Part shown: positions 1-8,232 of the stretch, in pieces
Position numbering within the stretch: the first letter of the stretch is position 1
How the letters are laid out: each line of letters starts with the position of its first letter
Source of the DNA: Bacteroidales bacterium
Lineage (GTDB): Bacteria > Bacteroidota > Bacteroidia > Bacteroidales > ML635J-15
Assembly (NCBI GenBank): GCA_017620015.1
Contig: JAFZRE010000008.1
Location: 1 to 43,862, forward strand
Direction of reading: 5' to 3'
Length of the DNA stretch: 43,862 bases
Position numbers and translations under genes: made by a program
The notes under the pieces: model-generated
Database searches by the model: none
The model's input: the letters and a program-made list of their open reading frames with translations, nothing else
Told to the model about the DNA's origin: nothing

Positions 1-25
1 CAAAAGCAAACTTAGTTAATTTTAG

Positions 26-48
26 GGAGGCGGAAGCCTCCTTTTATT
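26..48 (+). terminator. Rho-independent terminator of an upstream gene
   Basis: GGAGGC and GCCTCC (26-31 and 36-41) form a 6-bp GC-rich stem around a GGAA loop. A T-rich run (TTTTATTATTTT) follows at once. The orientation fits termination of a plus-strand gene lying left of the window. Confidence 0.75.
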
Positions 49-74
49 ATTTTAATATTTGCTTTTGAACCTTC

Positions 75-116
75 GTTTAGTTCATCACTTGCCTCGAGGC
101 AAGTGATGAACTAAAC
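75..116. repeat. 42-bp perfect palindrome without a spacer
   Basis: Bases 75-95 are the exact reverse complement of 96-116. The centre is CTCGAG and the arms begin with GTTTAGTTC. There is no mismatch and no loop. It lies between the terminator at 26-48 and the repeat block that follows. It is not followed by a T-run, so it does not look like an ordinary terminator. Its role is unknown. Confidence 0.9.
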
Positions 117-139
117 TTGCACTTCTAAGTTGAACTTAG

Positions 140-515
140 GACAGCGCAGCCATTCAAACTCAGAAACGGCGTAGCCCTCAACGAAGTTAAACATTCAAAC
201 GGCGAAGCCATCAAACAGAGGCAGCGATAAACGCCGTAGGTATTGAAACCGCCCCTTCGACTGACGCTCAGGGAGCTATGCTTTGAAACGCCGTAGGCAT
301 AGAACGGCGAAGCCATTGAAACGTCTCAAACCACCTGAAACCCAGAAACGCGAAGCATTCAAACGCCGAAGCCATTGAAACCTTCAAACGGCGAAGCCAT
401 CAAACGCCGAAGGCATAGAAACCAAGAAACGGCTTTAGCCATCAAACGCCGAAGGCATTGAAACTTTCAAACGGCGTCAGCCATTCAAACCCAAAAACTT
501 TCAAACGGGGGCGCA
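140..515. repeat. Block of small GGCGAAGCC / GCCGAAGGC repeats
   Basis: The stretch is built from many short units such as AACGGCGAAGCCATCAAA and ACGCCGAAGGCATTGAAA. Each contains a self-complementary core (GGCnnnGCC or GCCnnnGGC) and units are joined by TnAAAC linkers. Near 254-275 it also contains CTTCGACTGACGCTCAG, a word of the CTTCGAC...GCTCAG type. Open frames through this block have no coding character. Shorter pieces of the same vocabulary occur in other intergenic gaps of the window. Confidence 0.8.
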
Positions 516-554
516 GCCCCTAAAACTTTTTTTTCCAATTTCGCAATTATGAAT

Positions 555-562
555 TAATTTTG
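555..562 (+). promoter_or_regulatory. -7 box TAATTTTG upstream of gldF
   Basis: This is an exact match to the Bacteroidota -7 consensus TAnnTTTG. Transcription would start near 569, leaving a leader of about 15 nt before the ATG at 585. This argues against the TTG at 567 as the start codon. Confidence 0.6.
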
Positions 563-584
563 CCGTTTGTCTTATTTTACAAAA

Positions 585-1316
585 ATGTACACTTTATTCT
601 TAAAAGAAATAAAAGGCTTCTTCAGCTCGGCAATAGGATACCTTGTCATTGCGGTGTTCCTGCTGATTGTAGGCCTGTTCATGTGGGTTTTCCCCACAAA
701 CTTCAACATTTTTCAGGTAAATGCCGCCAACATCGACACGCTTTTCCTGATTTCGCCGTGGGTGTTCCTCTTCCTCGTGCCGGCAATCACGATGAATATG
801 TTTGCCGACGAACTTCGTACCGGCAATATGGAACTTCTTCTCACACGGCCGATTTCCGAATTCAAGATTGTGACAGCAAAATATCTTGCCGCAGTGGTCT
901 TGGTGCTTATTGCATTGCTTCCGACTCTTCTTTTCCTGTTTTCGATACACTTCCTAGCTGACCCTATCGGAAATGTCGATTACGGAGCAATCGCAGGTTC
1001 GTACATCGGACTATTCTTCCTCGGTGCAGTTTATGCGGCAGTTGGAATCTTTGCAAGTTCGCTGTCGAAGAATGTAATCGTGTCGTTCCTGCTCGGAATA
1101 GTGTTCTGCTTCCTGTTCTACCTCGGGTTCAACCTGCTTGCCGACCTTGTTTCGACAGGAACGGTAGCGGAATTCATAAAGTCGCTGGGCATAAACGACC
1201 ATTACAGTTCGATAAGCCGTGGCGTAGTCGATTCGCGCGACATTGTGTATTTCCTGAGCGTGATTGCAATTTTTATCTTCTTTTCTAAACTCAGACTTGA
1301 AAGTCGCAAATGGTAG
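585..1316 (+). CDS. gldF: GldF-type ABC transporter permease
   Basis: This is an inner-membrane permease of about 243 residues from the ATG at 585. The N-terminus (MYTLFLKEIKGFFSS, then AIGYLVIAVFLL) is the characteristic opening of GldF. About six hydrophobic segments follow, and the motif NMFADELRTGNMELLLTRP is typical of ABC-2 exporters of this family. In Flavobacterium, GldF and GldG work with the ATPase GldA in gliding and surface-protein functions. Many non-gliding Bacteroidales keep the pair, so motility cannot be concluded. An in-frame TTG at 567 would add six residues but lies at the predicted transcription start. The gene is followed 12 nt later by gldG and probably cotranscribed with it. 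No gldA is in the window. Confidence 0.88.
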   Translation: MYTLFLKEIKGFFSSAIGYLVIAVFLLIVGLFMWVFPTNFNIFQVNAANIDTLFLISPWVFLFLVPAITMNMFADELRTGNMELLLTRPISEFKIVTAKYLAAVVLVLIALLPTLLFLFSIHFLADPIGNVDYGAIAGSYIGLFFLGAVYAAVGIFASSLSKNVIVSFLLGIVFCFLFYLGFNLLADLVSTGTVAEFIKSLGINDHYSSISRGVVDSRDIVYFLSVIAIFIFFSKLRLESRKW

Positions 1317-1328
1317 GAGGGCAACGGT

Positions 1329-3146
1329 ATGACAAACGAAACAGAAAACAAGAAATCATTTTCGCAGATGCGCCGTCAGAACCGCAACCAGAACATCTTT
1401 CAGGCGGTACTGATAATCGTGCTTATCGTAGTGCTCAACATTTTGTCGTCGCTGGTGTTCTTTCGAGCCGACCTCACCAAGGAAAAACGCTTCTCAATAT
1501 CCGAATTCTCGAAGCAAGTACTCGACAGCCTCGACGATGATGTCTATATTGAAATCTTCTTGAAGGACAAAGACTTGCCATCGGAACTTGTGCGTTATCA
1601 GCGCGAAGTTGACGACTTTATGAAAAACCTATGTCGCTATTCAAACAACATTCGCTACGAGTTCAAGAATCCGTTTACCGAACATAGTGGTGAGGAACAG
1701 GGATTTATGCAGAAGTGGTTTGGTTTCCTGTCGGACGAAGAGGAAGTTGAGCCGTTGGAGAGGAAAAAGATTTTTGCACAATTATACAATAAAGGCCTGA
1801 ATCCCACCTACATAGTCCAGCAGGAAGGAATGGGTGGCTCGGAAAAGATAATTTTCGCAGGAGCATTGGTAAAATACAAGGAAAAGGATTTTCCTATAAA
1901 TCTTCTCACAAATAGTCCGTCGGGAAACACACCATACACAATGCTGAGTTCCACCGAAATGGAACGCGAATTTGTTCACGCTCTGTGGATGCTATCGAGC
2001 CGCAAGGTTCACAAGGTTGCCTTCCTCGAAGGACACGACGAACTTGACGAAAATCGCACATACGACATAATGTCATCGCTGTCAAAATATTACCGCATTG
2101 AGCGTGTGGATATGAACGGCAGCCTCACAGCCCTCGACGACTACGGTTGCGTGGTAATCGCCAAGCCGCAGAAAAGGTTTAACGAGCGCGACAAGTACAT
2201 TATCGACCAGTACATAATGAACGGCGGAAAGGTCATCTGGTTTGTGGAGTGGATGCAGTTCGACATGGACAGCCTCAACACCAACCCCACAGCAATGGCT
2301 CTTATGAACGACATAAACCTCAGCGACCAACTTTTCAACTACGGCGTGCGCATCAATCCCGACCTGATTCAGGACTTGCGCTGCCTGCAGATTCCAGTCT
2401 GCGTCAACACAGTTGAGGGCAAACCGCAATTCGAGCCAAAGCCGTGGTACTATTTCCCGCTCATCGTTCCCGACACCCTGCTCGACCACCAGCTCGTAAA
2501 GAACCTTGACGTCATGCGCACCTGTTTCGTCAGCTCGATTGACACCGTAGGCGAAGACCCGTTGGTGAAAAAGACTATTCTGCTTCGTACTTCGCAATAT
2601 GCAAAAGCCTTGTCGCACCCTGTGGAAATCAGCCTTGACATACTTCGCGAAAAGCCCGAAATGCTCACCTTCAACAAGCCGAATATGCCGGTTGCAGTAC
2701 TTCTCGAAGGTCAGTTCAAGTCGAACTTTGCAAATAGGCTCCCCCCCGAACTCGCCGACAACAAGGAATTCAAGTTCAAGGAACGAAGCGAAAAGACACA
2801 GATGATTGTCGTTTCCGACGGCGACTTCATCCGCAACGAAATCAAGCGTATGGGCGACAAGGTTCAGCCTTACCCGCTCGGCTACGACAAGTACTACGAC
2901 GCACAATACACTCCCGGCAACACCCAGTTCATAATCAACTGCGTAAATTATCTATGTGCCGACGAAGGACTTATATCGCTGAGAATGAGAGAACTCAAGA
3001 CCCGCACACTTAATGCCACAAAAGTTAGGGAAGAAAAGGCAATGTGGATTTGCACAAACATTATCATTCCGATACTTATTGTACTTCTGATTGGCTTCAC
3101 GATGATTGTAATGAGAAAAGTTAAATACTCGAAAAAGGAAAAATAG
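1329..3146 (+). CDS. gldG: GldG-type ABC transporter auxiliary protein
   Basis: A 605-residue protein with one membrane anchor near residues 22-44, a large extracytoplasmic region and a second membrane segment near 577-597 before a basic tail. This is the GldG layout (ABC_transp_aux domain). The motif VLNILSSLVFFRADLTKEKR just after the first anchor is typical. GldG is thought to partner GldF in an exporter of unknown substrate. A purine-rich ribosome site (GGAGGG) precedes the ATG at 1329. It lies 12 nt after gldF and 5 nt before the DUF4340 gene, so the three form one operon. Confidence 0.87.
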   Translation: MTNETENKKSFSQMRRQNRNQNIFQAVLIIVLIVVLNILSSLVFFRADLTKEKRFSISEFSKQVLDSLDDDVYIEIFLKDKDLPSELVRYQREVDDFMKNLCRYSNNIRYEFKNPFTEHSGEEQGFMQKWFGFLSDEEEVEPLERKKIFAQLYNKGLNPTYIVQQEGMGGSEKIIFAGALVKYKEKDFPINLLTNSPSGNTPYTMLSSTEMEREFVHALWMLSSRKVHKVAFLEGHDELDENRTYDIMSSLSKYYRIERVDMNGSLTALDDYGCVVIAKPQKRFNERDKYIIDQYIMNGGKVIWFVEWMQFDMDSLNTNPTAMALMNDINLSDQLFNYGVRINPDLIQDLRCLQIPVCVNTVEGKPQFEPKPWYYFPLIVPDTLLDHQLVKNLDVMRTCFVSSIDTVGEDPLVKKTILLRTSQYAKALSHPVEISLDILREKPEMLTFNKPNMPVAVLLEGQFKSNFANRLPPELADNKEFKFKERSEKTQMIVVSDGDFIRNEIKRMGDKVQPYPLGYDKYYDAQYTPGNTQFIINCVNYLCADEGLISLRMRELKTRTLNATKVREEKAMWICTNIIIPILIVLLIGFTMIVMRKVKYSKKEK

Positions 3147-3151
3147 GTAAT

Positions 3152-4195
3152 ATGAAGAAAACAAACTTATTGCTGCTTATTGTAATCGTAATACTCGTTG
3201 GTGTTTCGATAGCGATATATTTTGTGCGTAACTACGACTCGCAGAGCACATTGCGCGACTTCGCCGTTGAAGATACCGCTTCGATAACAAAGATATTCCT
3301 TGCCAACAAGCAGGGTTCGGCGGTAACACTTGAGCGCGAAGAAAACCGCTGGACGGTCAACAAGCAATACACCGCCCGCCGCGACTTTGTAAACAATCTG
3401 CTTACGACAATAAAGAAAATAGAAGTAAGCTCGCCTGTTTCGTCGGCAAAGCTCGAAAGAGTAATGAAAGACCTTGCAGTACAGGGAATCAAGGTGGAAA
3501 TTTATCAGGGCGATGAATGCGTAAAGGTGTATTATGTAGGCGGTGTGACCGAAGACAACAACGGAGCATATATGATTCTGGAAAACTCCGACCTGCCGTT
3601 CATTCTGACACGCCCCGGATTCACTGGCTACCTTCCTGTTCACTACCTGCCCGAACTTTCGGAATGGCGCGAACGCATAGCCTTCAACTACAGCATCGAC
3701 AACATTGCCAAGGTTTATGTTGAATATCCCGACAAGAACGAATCGTTCATAGCCGAACGACTTGGCGAAAACAACTACAACTTGAAGAACATCGACGGCT
3801 CAAGTCTGGAAGTGCCGTTCGACACCTTGCGCGTAAAGGAGTTTGTAAGCCGCATAAAGTTCGTTGGCTTTGAGACTTATATTCTTGATAGTTTGCAATC
3901 TTTTAAACGCGATAGTTTGCAGAAGACAGAAATGATGGCTTCGTTCACAGTCGAAGACAAGACTGGTGCAAAGAGCAAACTCGTAACTTACCGCCGTCCC
4001 AACACAAGCGGACTTTTCGACCCGCAAGGCAATCTTTTCGAGTACGATGTTGACAACCTTTACGGCATTATCAACAACAACGAAGTTGTAATTCTTCAGT
4101 ATCCGATTGTTGACCCGATAACATTCTACAAATCTGACTTCTTCGGACAAAACCATCACGAAGCGGTAAGGTTCAAGGAAGTAGAAACTCCGTGA
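3152..4195 (+). CDS. DUF4340 domain protein, membrane-anchored
   Basis: 347 residues with an N-terminal membrane anchor (about residues 5-24) and an extracytoplasmic remainder. The pattern of repeated small beta units (DTASITKIFLANKQGSAVTL, WTVNKQYTARRDFVNNLLTT) is that of DUF4340 proteins, which usually sit directly downstream of GldG-like genes, as here. The molecular role is not known. An accessory to the GldF/GldG complex is an inference from gene order. It is separated by 5 nt from gldG and is the last gene of the operon. The gap that follows holds interspersed repeats. Confidence 0.8.
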   Translation: MKKTNLLLLIVIVILVGVSIAIYFVRNYDSQSTLRDFAVEDTASITKIFLANKQGSAVTLEREENRWTVNKQYTARRDFVNNLLTTIKKIEVSSPVSSAKLERVMKDLAVQGIKVEIYQGDECVKVYYVGGVTEDNNGAYMILENSDLPFILTRPGFTGYLPVHYLPELSEWRERIAFNYSIDNIAKVYVEYPDKNESFIAERLGENNYNLKNIDGSSLEVPFDTLRVKEFVSRIKFVGFETYILDSLQSFKRDSLQKTEMMASFTVEDKTGAKSKLVTYRRPNTSGLFDPQGNLFEYDVDNLYGIINNNEVVILQYPIVDPITFYKSDFFGQNHHEAVRFKEVETP

Positions 4196-4199
4196 AAAG

Positions 4200-4360
4200 G
4201 ATTTACGAATTACGATTGACGATTTACGATTTGAACCTTAAATCATTGAACATTTGAACTCTTGAACTTTGAACTAGAAACGTGAAACATTCAAACGCCG
4301 CAGGCATATAAACTTAGAACGGCGAAGCCCTCAACGAAGTTAAACGGCGTTAGCCATATA
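4200..4360. repeat. Intergenic repeats between DUF4340 gene and histidine kinase
   Basis: From 4200 to 4232 the words TTTACGA, ATTACGATTG and TTTACGATTT repeat with a period of about 10 bp. Then come words on a TTGAAC theme (4233-4275) and the AACGCCGCAGGCAT / AACGGCGAAGCC vocabulary seen at 140-515. No gene is visible. No clear TAnnTTTG box was found immediately before the ATG at 4369. Confidence 0.65.
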
Positions 4361-4368
4361 GTTTCTCT

Positions 4369-5538
4369 ATGAAAGACAAAAATTATCGATACGACAAAAA
4401 ATGGAAAATCATACTGCTGGCATTTGCAGCATTGATTTTCGTTTTGTCGCTCATATACACCAACAAGCTAATGACCGACCTTCGCCACGAGGAATACCGG
4501 AGAATGGAACTATGGGCGCACGCAATGGGTGATTTCATTAATTCTGACCCGGAAACTGACATCGGTTTTCTATTCGAAGTGCTTGAAAACAACCAAACTA
4601 TCCCTGTCATTCTTGTTGATGCCGACAACAAAACCATAATATCCTACCGCAACCTTGACACCGTAAAGATGGAAAATGCAGAATATGCTGCCGACAAATT
4701 GGAAGAATTCCGCAACAACGGCAAGGAAAGCTTCTCCATTATCGGTCCCGATGGCGAAGTGATGAACACCATATACTATTCCGATTCGCTTCTGCTCAAA
4801 AAACTGCAATACTATCCATATGTACAGCTCTTACTTATAGCTATTTTCATAATAATGGGCTACATAGTGCTGAATGTTTCGCGACGTTCGGAGCAGAACC
4901 ACGTTTGGCTTGGAATGTCGAAGGAAACCGCCCATCAACTTGGCACGCCAATATCGTCGCTGATGGCCTGGCTCGAAATTATGCGCGACGAGCACGGCGA
5001 AACGGAAATGTTCCGCGAAGTGGAAAAGGACGTAAAACGGCTCGAGAAGATTGCTGCTCGTTTCTCGAAAATCGGTAGCAAGCCAAACCTGCACGAAAAC
5101 GAACTCGTCGGATGCATACGCAATACAATGTCGTACCTGAAAACACGCATACCTGCGACAATACACCTAGAGACCAATATTACCGATACCGATGAGATAT
5201 ATCTTCCGCTCAACATCGAACTATTTGAGTGGGTGATAGAAAACCTCTGTAAAAATGCCGTCGATGCAATAGGCACAAACGGGACAATCCGCATAACAAT
5301 CGAATCGGACGACAACAACGTAGGCATCGAGATTTCAGACACGGGCAAAGGAATCAGCAAGTCTGATTTCAAGAATGTTTTTAAACCGGGCTACACTACC
5401 AAAAACCGAGGATGGGGACTCGGATTGAGCCTTGCAAAAAGAATTGTTGAGGAATACCACGGTGGAAAAATCTTTGTGAAGTCGTCGGAAATCGGCAAGG
5501 GGACAACGTTCAGGATTAATCTGAAGAAGATTCAATAA
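4369..5538 (+). CDS. Sensor histidine kinase
   Basis: 389 residues with membrane segments at about 12-31 and 150-170 bracketing a periplasmic sensor region of about 115 residues. The phospho-acceptor box is KETAHQLGTPISSLMAWLE with His189. The ATPase part has the N box (ENLCKNAVDAI), the G1 box (DTGKGI) and the G2 box (GWGLGLSLAKRI). All kinase motifs are present, so it should be active. No response regulator is next to it, so its partner is elsewhere or it acts on the partner-switching proteins downstream (speculative). A promoter-like box lies between it and the next gene, so it may be a separate transcript. Confidence 0.88.
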   Translation: MKDKNYRYDKKWKIILLAFAALIFVLSLIYTNKLMTDLRHEEYRRMELWAHAMGDFINSDPETDIGFLFEVLENNQTIPVILVDADNKTIISYRNLDTVKMENAEYAADKLEEFRNNGKESFSIIGPDGEVMNTIYYSDSLLLKKLQYYPYVQLLLIAIFIIMGYIVLNVSRRSEQNHVWLGMSKETAHQLGTPISSLMAWLEIMRDEHGETEMFREVEKDVKRLEKIAARFSKIGSKPNLHENELVGCIRNTMSYLKTRIPATIHLETNITDTDEIYLPLNIELFEWVIENLCKNAVDAIGTNGTIRITIESDDNNVGIEISDTGKGISKSDFKNVFKPGYTTKNRGWGLGLSLAKRIVEEYHGGKIFVKSSEIGKGTTFRINLKKIQ

Positions 5539-5542
5539 ATTG

Positions 5543-5560
5543 TATTTTTGTTTACTTTTG
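5543..5560 (+). promoter_or_regulatory. Two overlapping -7 boxes before the partner-switching genes
   Basis: TATTTTTG (5543-5550) and TACTTTTG (5553-5560) both fit TAnnTTTG. The second would place transcription start near 5567, shortly before the first codon at 5585. This suggests the RsbW-to-HD/APH block is transcribed independently of the histidine kinase. Confidence 0.5.
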
Positions 5561-5584
5561 TAGCCTAAAAAAATTTCGTGTCCA

Positions 5585-5995
5585 GTGAAGAAGCTATTCA
5601 ACCCTATAAAGGACAAGAGCGGTGAGATAATCGAATACCTGATGTCGTCGCCAGATATGCCAACCGATGAAGACTTGCGCTTCAAGCTGAGGCTTTCAAT
5701 CGAGGAGACTGTCGAAAATATAGTGCAGTACGCCTACAAGGACAGCATCGGCTGGATGGAAGTGGAAACCAACCTCGACGACAAGGCTCTTGTGCTTACG
5801 GTGACGCTCAAGGACGCTGGAAAGCCTTTCAATCCGCTCGAGATACCCGACCCCGACATAACATCGTCGGTCGAGGAACGCAAAATCGGCGGACTGGGCA
5901 TCTACCTGTGCAAGCAACTTATGGACGAGGTGACCTACCGCTACGAAAACGGCTGCAACATACTAACAATGAAGAAAAACATCGCAAAACAGTAG
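5585..5995 (+). CDS. RsbW-like anti-sigma-factor type ATPase (HATPase_c_2)
   Basis: 136 residues, the usual size for the RsbW/SpoIIAB family of small GHKL serine kinases that phosphorylate STAS antagonists. The N box is SIEETVENIVQYAYKD, the G1-like box is DAGKPFNPL and the G2 box is GGLGIYLCKQLMDEV. The predicted start is a GTG at 5585; no better ATG lies upstream in frame. It stops 4 nt before the phosphatase gene. With the phosphatase and STAS protein it makes a complete partner-switching set. Bacteroidota lack a SigB-like factor in the classical sense, so the output is unknown. Confidence 0.85.
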   Translation: MKKLFNPIKDKSGEIIEYLMSSPDMPTDEDLRFKLRLSIEETVENIVQYAYKDSIGWMEVETNLDDKALVLTVTLKDAGKPFNPLEIPDPDITSSVEERKIGGLGIYLCKQLMDEVTYRYENGCNILTMKKNIAKQ

Positions 5996-5999
5996 CATT

Positions 6000-7898
6000 A
6001 TGTGGTTCTCAAAATCCTTTTCCACAAGACTCAGCCTTAATGTTCTACTCATAGTGACGATATTCTTTATCGTCGTGCTTGGAATAGTAGCTGTGTCATC
6101 GCATTTGCTGATTTCTGAAGAAGCCACACGAAGCGCATCGAATATCTTAAAGGCCAATATCTTGGATATTGAAAAAACCTTGCAAACAGTGGAGTCAACC
6201 GTAAAGGATGCATCGTGGCTCGCCAAGGAAAACAAAGATAGTGAAAAATATCTATACCATATAACCCAGAGGGTTGTTGAAGAAAATTCCAACATAATAG
6301 GTAGTGCAATAGCATTCGATTCGTGCTATTTCAAGGGACGGCATTTCTTCTCGCCATATTCTTACGAAGACCCAGAAACAGGCGAACTTAAAAGCAAGGA
6401 ACTCGGTTCTGACGAAAACGACTATTTCTCGCAGGAATGGTATGTAGAGCCTAAGAAGTCGGGCAAACCGCACTGGAGCGAACCTTATTTCGATACTGGA
6501 GGTGGCGAGCAGATGATGACAACCTACAGCTACCCGATAAAGGACAGCGCAGGCATTATCTACGCCATTATCACAGCCGACATCTCGCTTGATTGGCTTT
6601 CGAAGAAAATAGACCAGATACATCCTTATGAGCATTCGTTTACAACACTTTTAAGTGCCAGTGGCAAATACCTTTCGGCAGGTTGGCAAGCCAATCTCGC
6701 CAGCGAAACAGCATTCTCGTATGCCGAAACTTTGGACGACCCGCGCGTATTGGAAATCTCGAAGAATATGGTTGCCGGCGACAGCGGAACTATGCGCTAC
6801 TGGGTTGGCAGTAAACTCAGCTTTGCCGTTTATGGACCTCTTTCGAACGGCTGGTCGATGGCTATCAACTGCGAATACCGCGATGTGCTCGAACGCTCGT
6901 CGCAGATGCATATGATGTTGATTATTGTAGGGTTAGTAGGTCTGCTTATCATGTTCATAATGTGCTACTTCAAGATACGACAGTTGACCCAGCCACTGAA
7001 AGATTTTTCGGCTTCGGCACTTAATATCGCAAAGGGTGATTTCAATGCAAAACTTCCCGAAGTGAAGTCGAAGGACGAAATTCTGCAGCTTCACGACTCG
7101 CTGGCTTACATGCAGCAGTCAATTGTTACCTATCTGGAGCAGATTGAGACGGCAACATCGGCCAAGAAACGCATGGAGACACAATTGTACATCGGACAGA
7201 AAATACAGGAGGGAATGCTTCCAAAGAATTTCCCCAACGACAGCCGATGCTCGCTTAATGCCAAGGTGATTCCTGCAAAGGAAGTCGGCGGCGACCTATA
7301 CGACTTTACAATTTACGACAACCACCTATATTTCTCGGTGGGCGATGTTTCGGGCAAGGGCGTGCCGGCAGCCTTCGTGATGGCAATTACGAGGGTGATG
7401 TGCCACCTGTTTGCCGATTTGGGATTGTCGGTACAGGAAATCGCTACGAGGATAAACAACAGCATTGCCAAGAACAACGATGCAAATATGTTCGTGACCT
7501 TGTTTGTGGGTTGTATAAATCTGGAAACTAGACAGATGGAATACTGCAATGCTGGACACAACCCGATAATTGTCATTCCGCCCGATGAAAATCCGTACTA
7601 CTTGAAGGCTATTCCTAATATGGCAGTTGGTGTATGGAGCGGTTTCGAATACAAGAGCGAAAACTTGGATTTGCGTCCCGGAACAAAGCTTCTGCTTTAC
7701 ACCGACGGTGTTAACGAAGCCGAAAAAGCCGACAAGGAACAGTTTGGCGAAGAAAGACTTCTACAGCTGGTATCGAAGCCAGAATTCAAAAATCTAAATT
7801 CCGACGAGATGGTTTCGGCGGTTCACAATGCCGTAATCGACTTTGCCGGCGACAATGAACAAAACGATGACATTACAATTTTTGCAATAACAATATAA
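6000..7898 (+). CDS. SpoIIE-type PP2C phosphatase with sensor and HAMP domains
   Basis: 632 residues. A first membrane segment (about 12-33) and a second (about 303-323) flank a periplasmic Cache-like sensor region. A HAMP domain (about 324-376) and a short coiled coil then lead to a SpoIIE/RsbU phosphatase domain (about 395-632). The metal-binding aspartates are in place: GGDLYDF, GDVSGKG, LYTDGVNEA and NDDITIF. It should dephosphorylate the STAS protein encoded 10 nt downstream when its sensor is triggered. This is the RsbU-like role in the partner-switching set. The ATG at 6000 is 4 nt after the RsbW stop. Confidence 0.9.
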   Translation: MWFSKSFSTRLSLNVLLIVTIFFIVVLGIVAVSSHLLISEEATRSASNILKANILDIEKTLQTVESTVKDASWLAKENKDSEKYLYHITQRVVEENSNIIGSAIAFDSCYFKGRHFFSPYSYEDPETGELKSKELGSDENDYFSQEWYVEPKKSGKPHWSEPYFDTGGGEQMMTTYSYPIKDSAGIIYAIITADISLDWLSKKIDQIHPYEHSFTTLLSASGKYLSAGWQANLASETAFSYAETLDDPRVLEISKNMVAGDSGTMRYWVGSKLSFAVYGPLSNGWSMAINCEYRDVLERSSQMHMMLIIVGLVGLLIMFIMCYFKIRQLTQPLKDFSASALNIAKGDFNAKLPEVKSKDEILQLHDSLAYMQQSIVTYLEQIETATSAKKRMETQLYIGQKIQEGMLPKNFPNDSRCSLNAKVIPAKEVGGDLYDFTIYDNHLYFSVGDVSGKGVPAAFVMAITRVMCHLFADLGLSVQEIATRINNSIAKNNDANMFVTLFVGCINLETRQMEYCNAGHNPIIVIPPDENPYYLKAIPNMAVGVWSGFEYKSENLDLRPGTKLLLYTDGVNEAEKADKEQFGEERLLQLVSKPEFKNLNSDEMVSAVHNAVIDFAGDNEQNDDITIFAITI

Positions 7899-7908
7899 GC
7901 GTATATTT

Positions 7909-8211
7909 ATGGAAGTTAATATTGAAAATACAGGAAACAAAACACTTGTAGTTTTGAACGGACGACTTGACACGACAACAGCTGACAAGTTCATGCAGGA
8001 CATTACTCCACTTATGCAGGGCGACAATCCAGACATCGAAATGGACTGCACTGGTTTGGAATACACATCAAGCCAAGGTTTGAGAATGTTCCTTGTGCTA
8101 CAAAAAAGCGTAACCGCCAGAAAAGGAAATCTTGTTTTGAAGAATATGAAGCCAAATGTGAAGGAAGTCTTCGACATAACAGGGTTCTCTAACATAATTA
8201 AGATTGTTTAA
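7909..8211 (+). CDS. STAS-domain anti-sigma factor antagonist
   Basis: 100 residues forming a single STAS domain like SpoIIAA/RsbV. The conserved segment LEYTSSQGLRMFLVL carries the serine expected to be phosphorylated by the RsbW-like kinase and dephosphorylated by the phosphatase immediately upstream. It lies 10 nt after the phosphatase gene and 21 nt before the alarmone-synthetase gene, so all are probably cotranscribed. Confidence 0.9.
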   Translation: MEVNIENTGNKTLVVLNGRLDTTTADKFMQDITPLMQGDNPDIEMDCTGLEYTSSQGLRMFLVLQKSVTARKGNLVLKNMKPNVKEVFDITGFSNIIKIV

Positions 8212-8232
8212 TTTATTGCCTTAGGCTTGAAT

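Noticed and set aside
125..316. 63-codon minus-strand frame
   Set aside because: It is a by-product of the small repeats and its translation is low complexity.
2082..2906. 274-codon minus-strand frame inside gldG
   Set aside because: It lies fully antisense to a well supported gene and looks like a codon-bias shadow.
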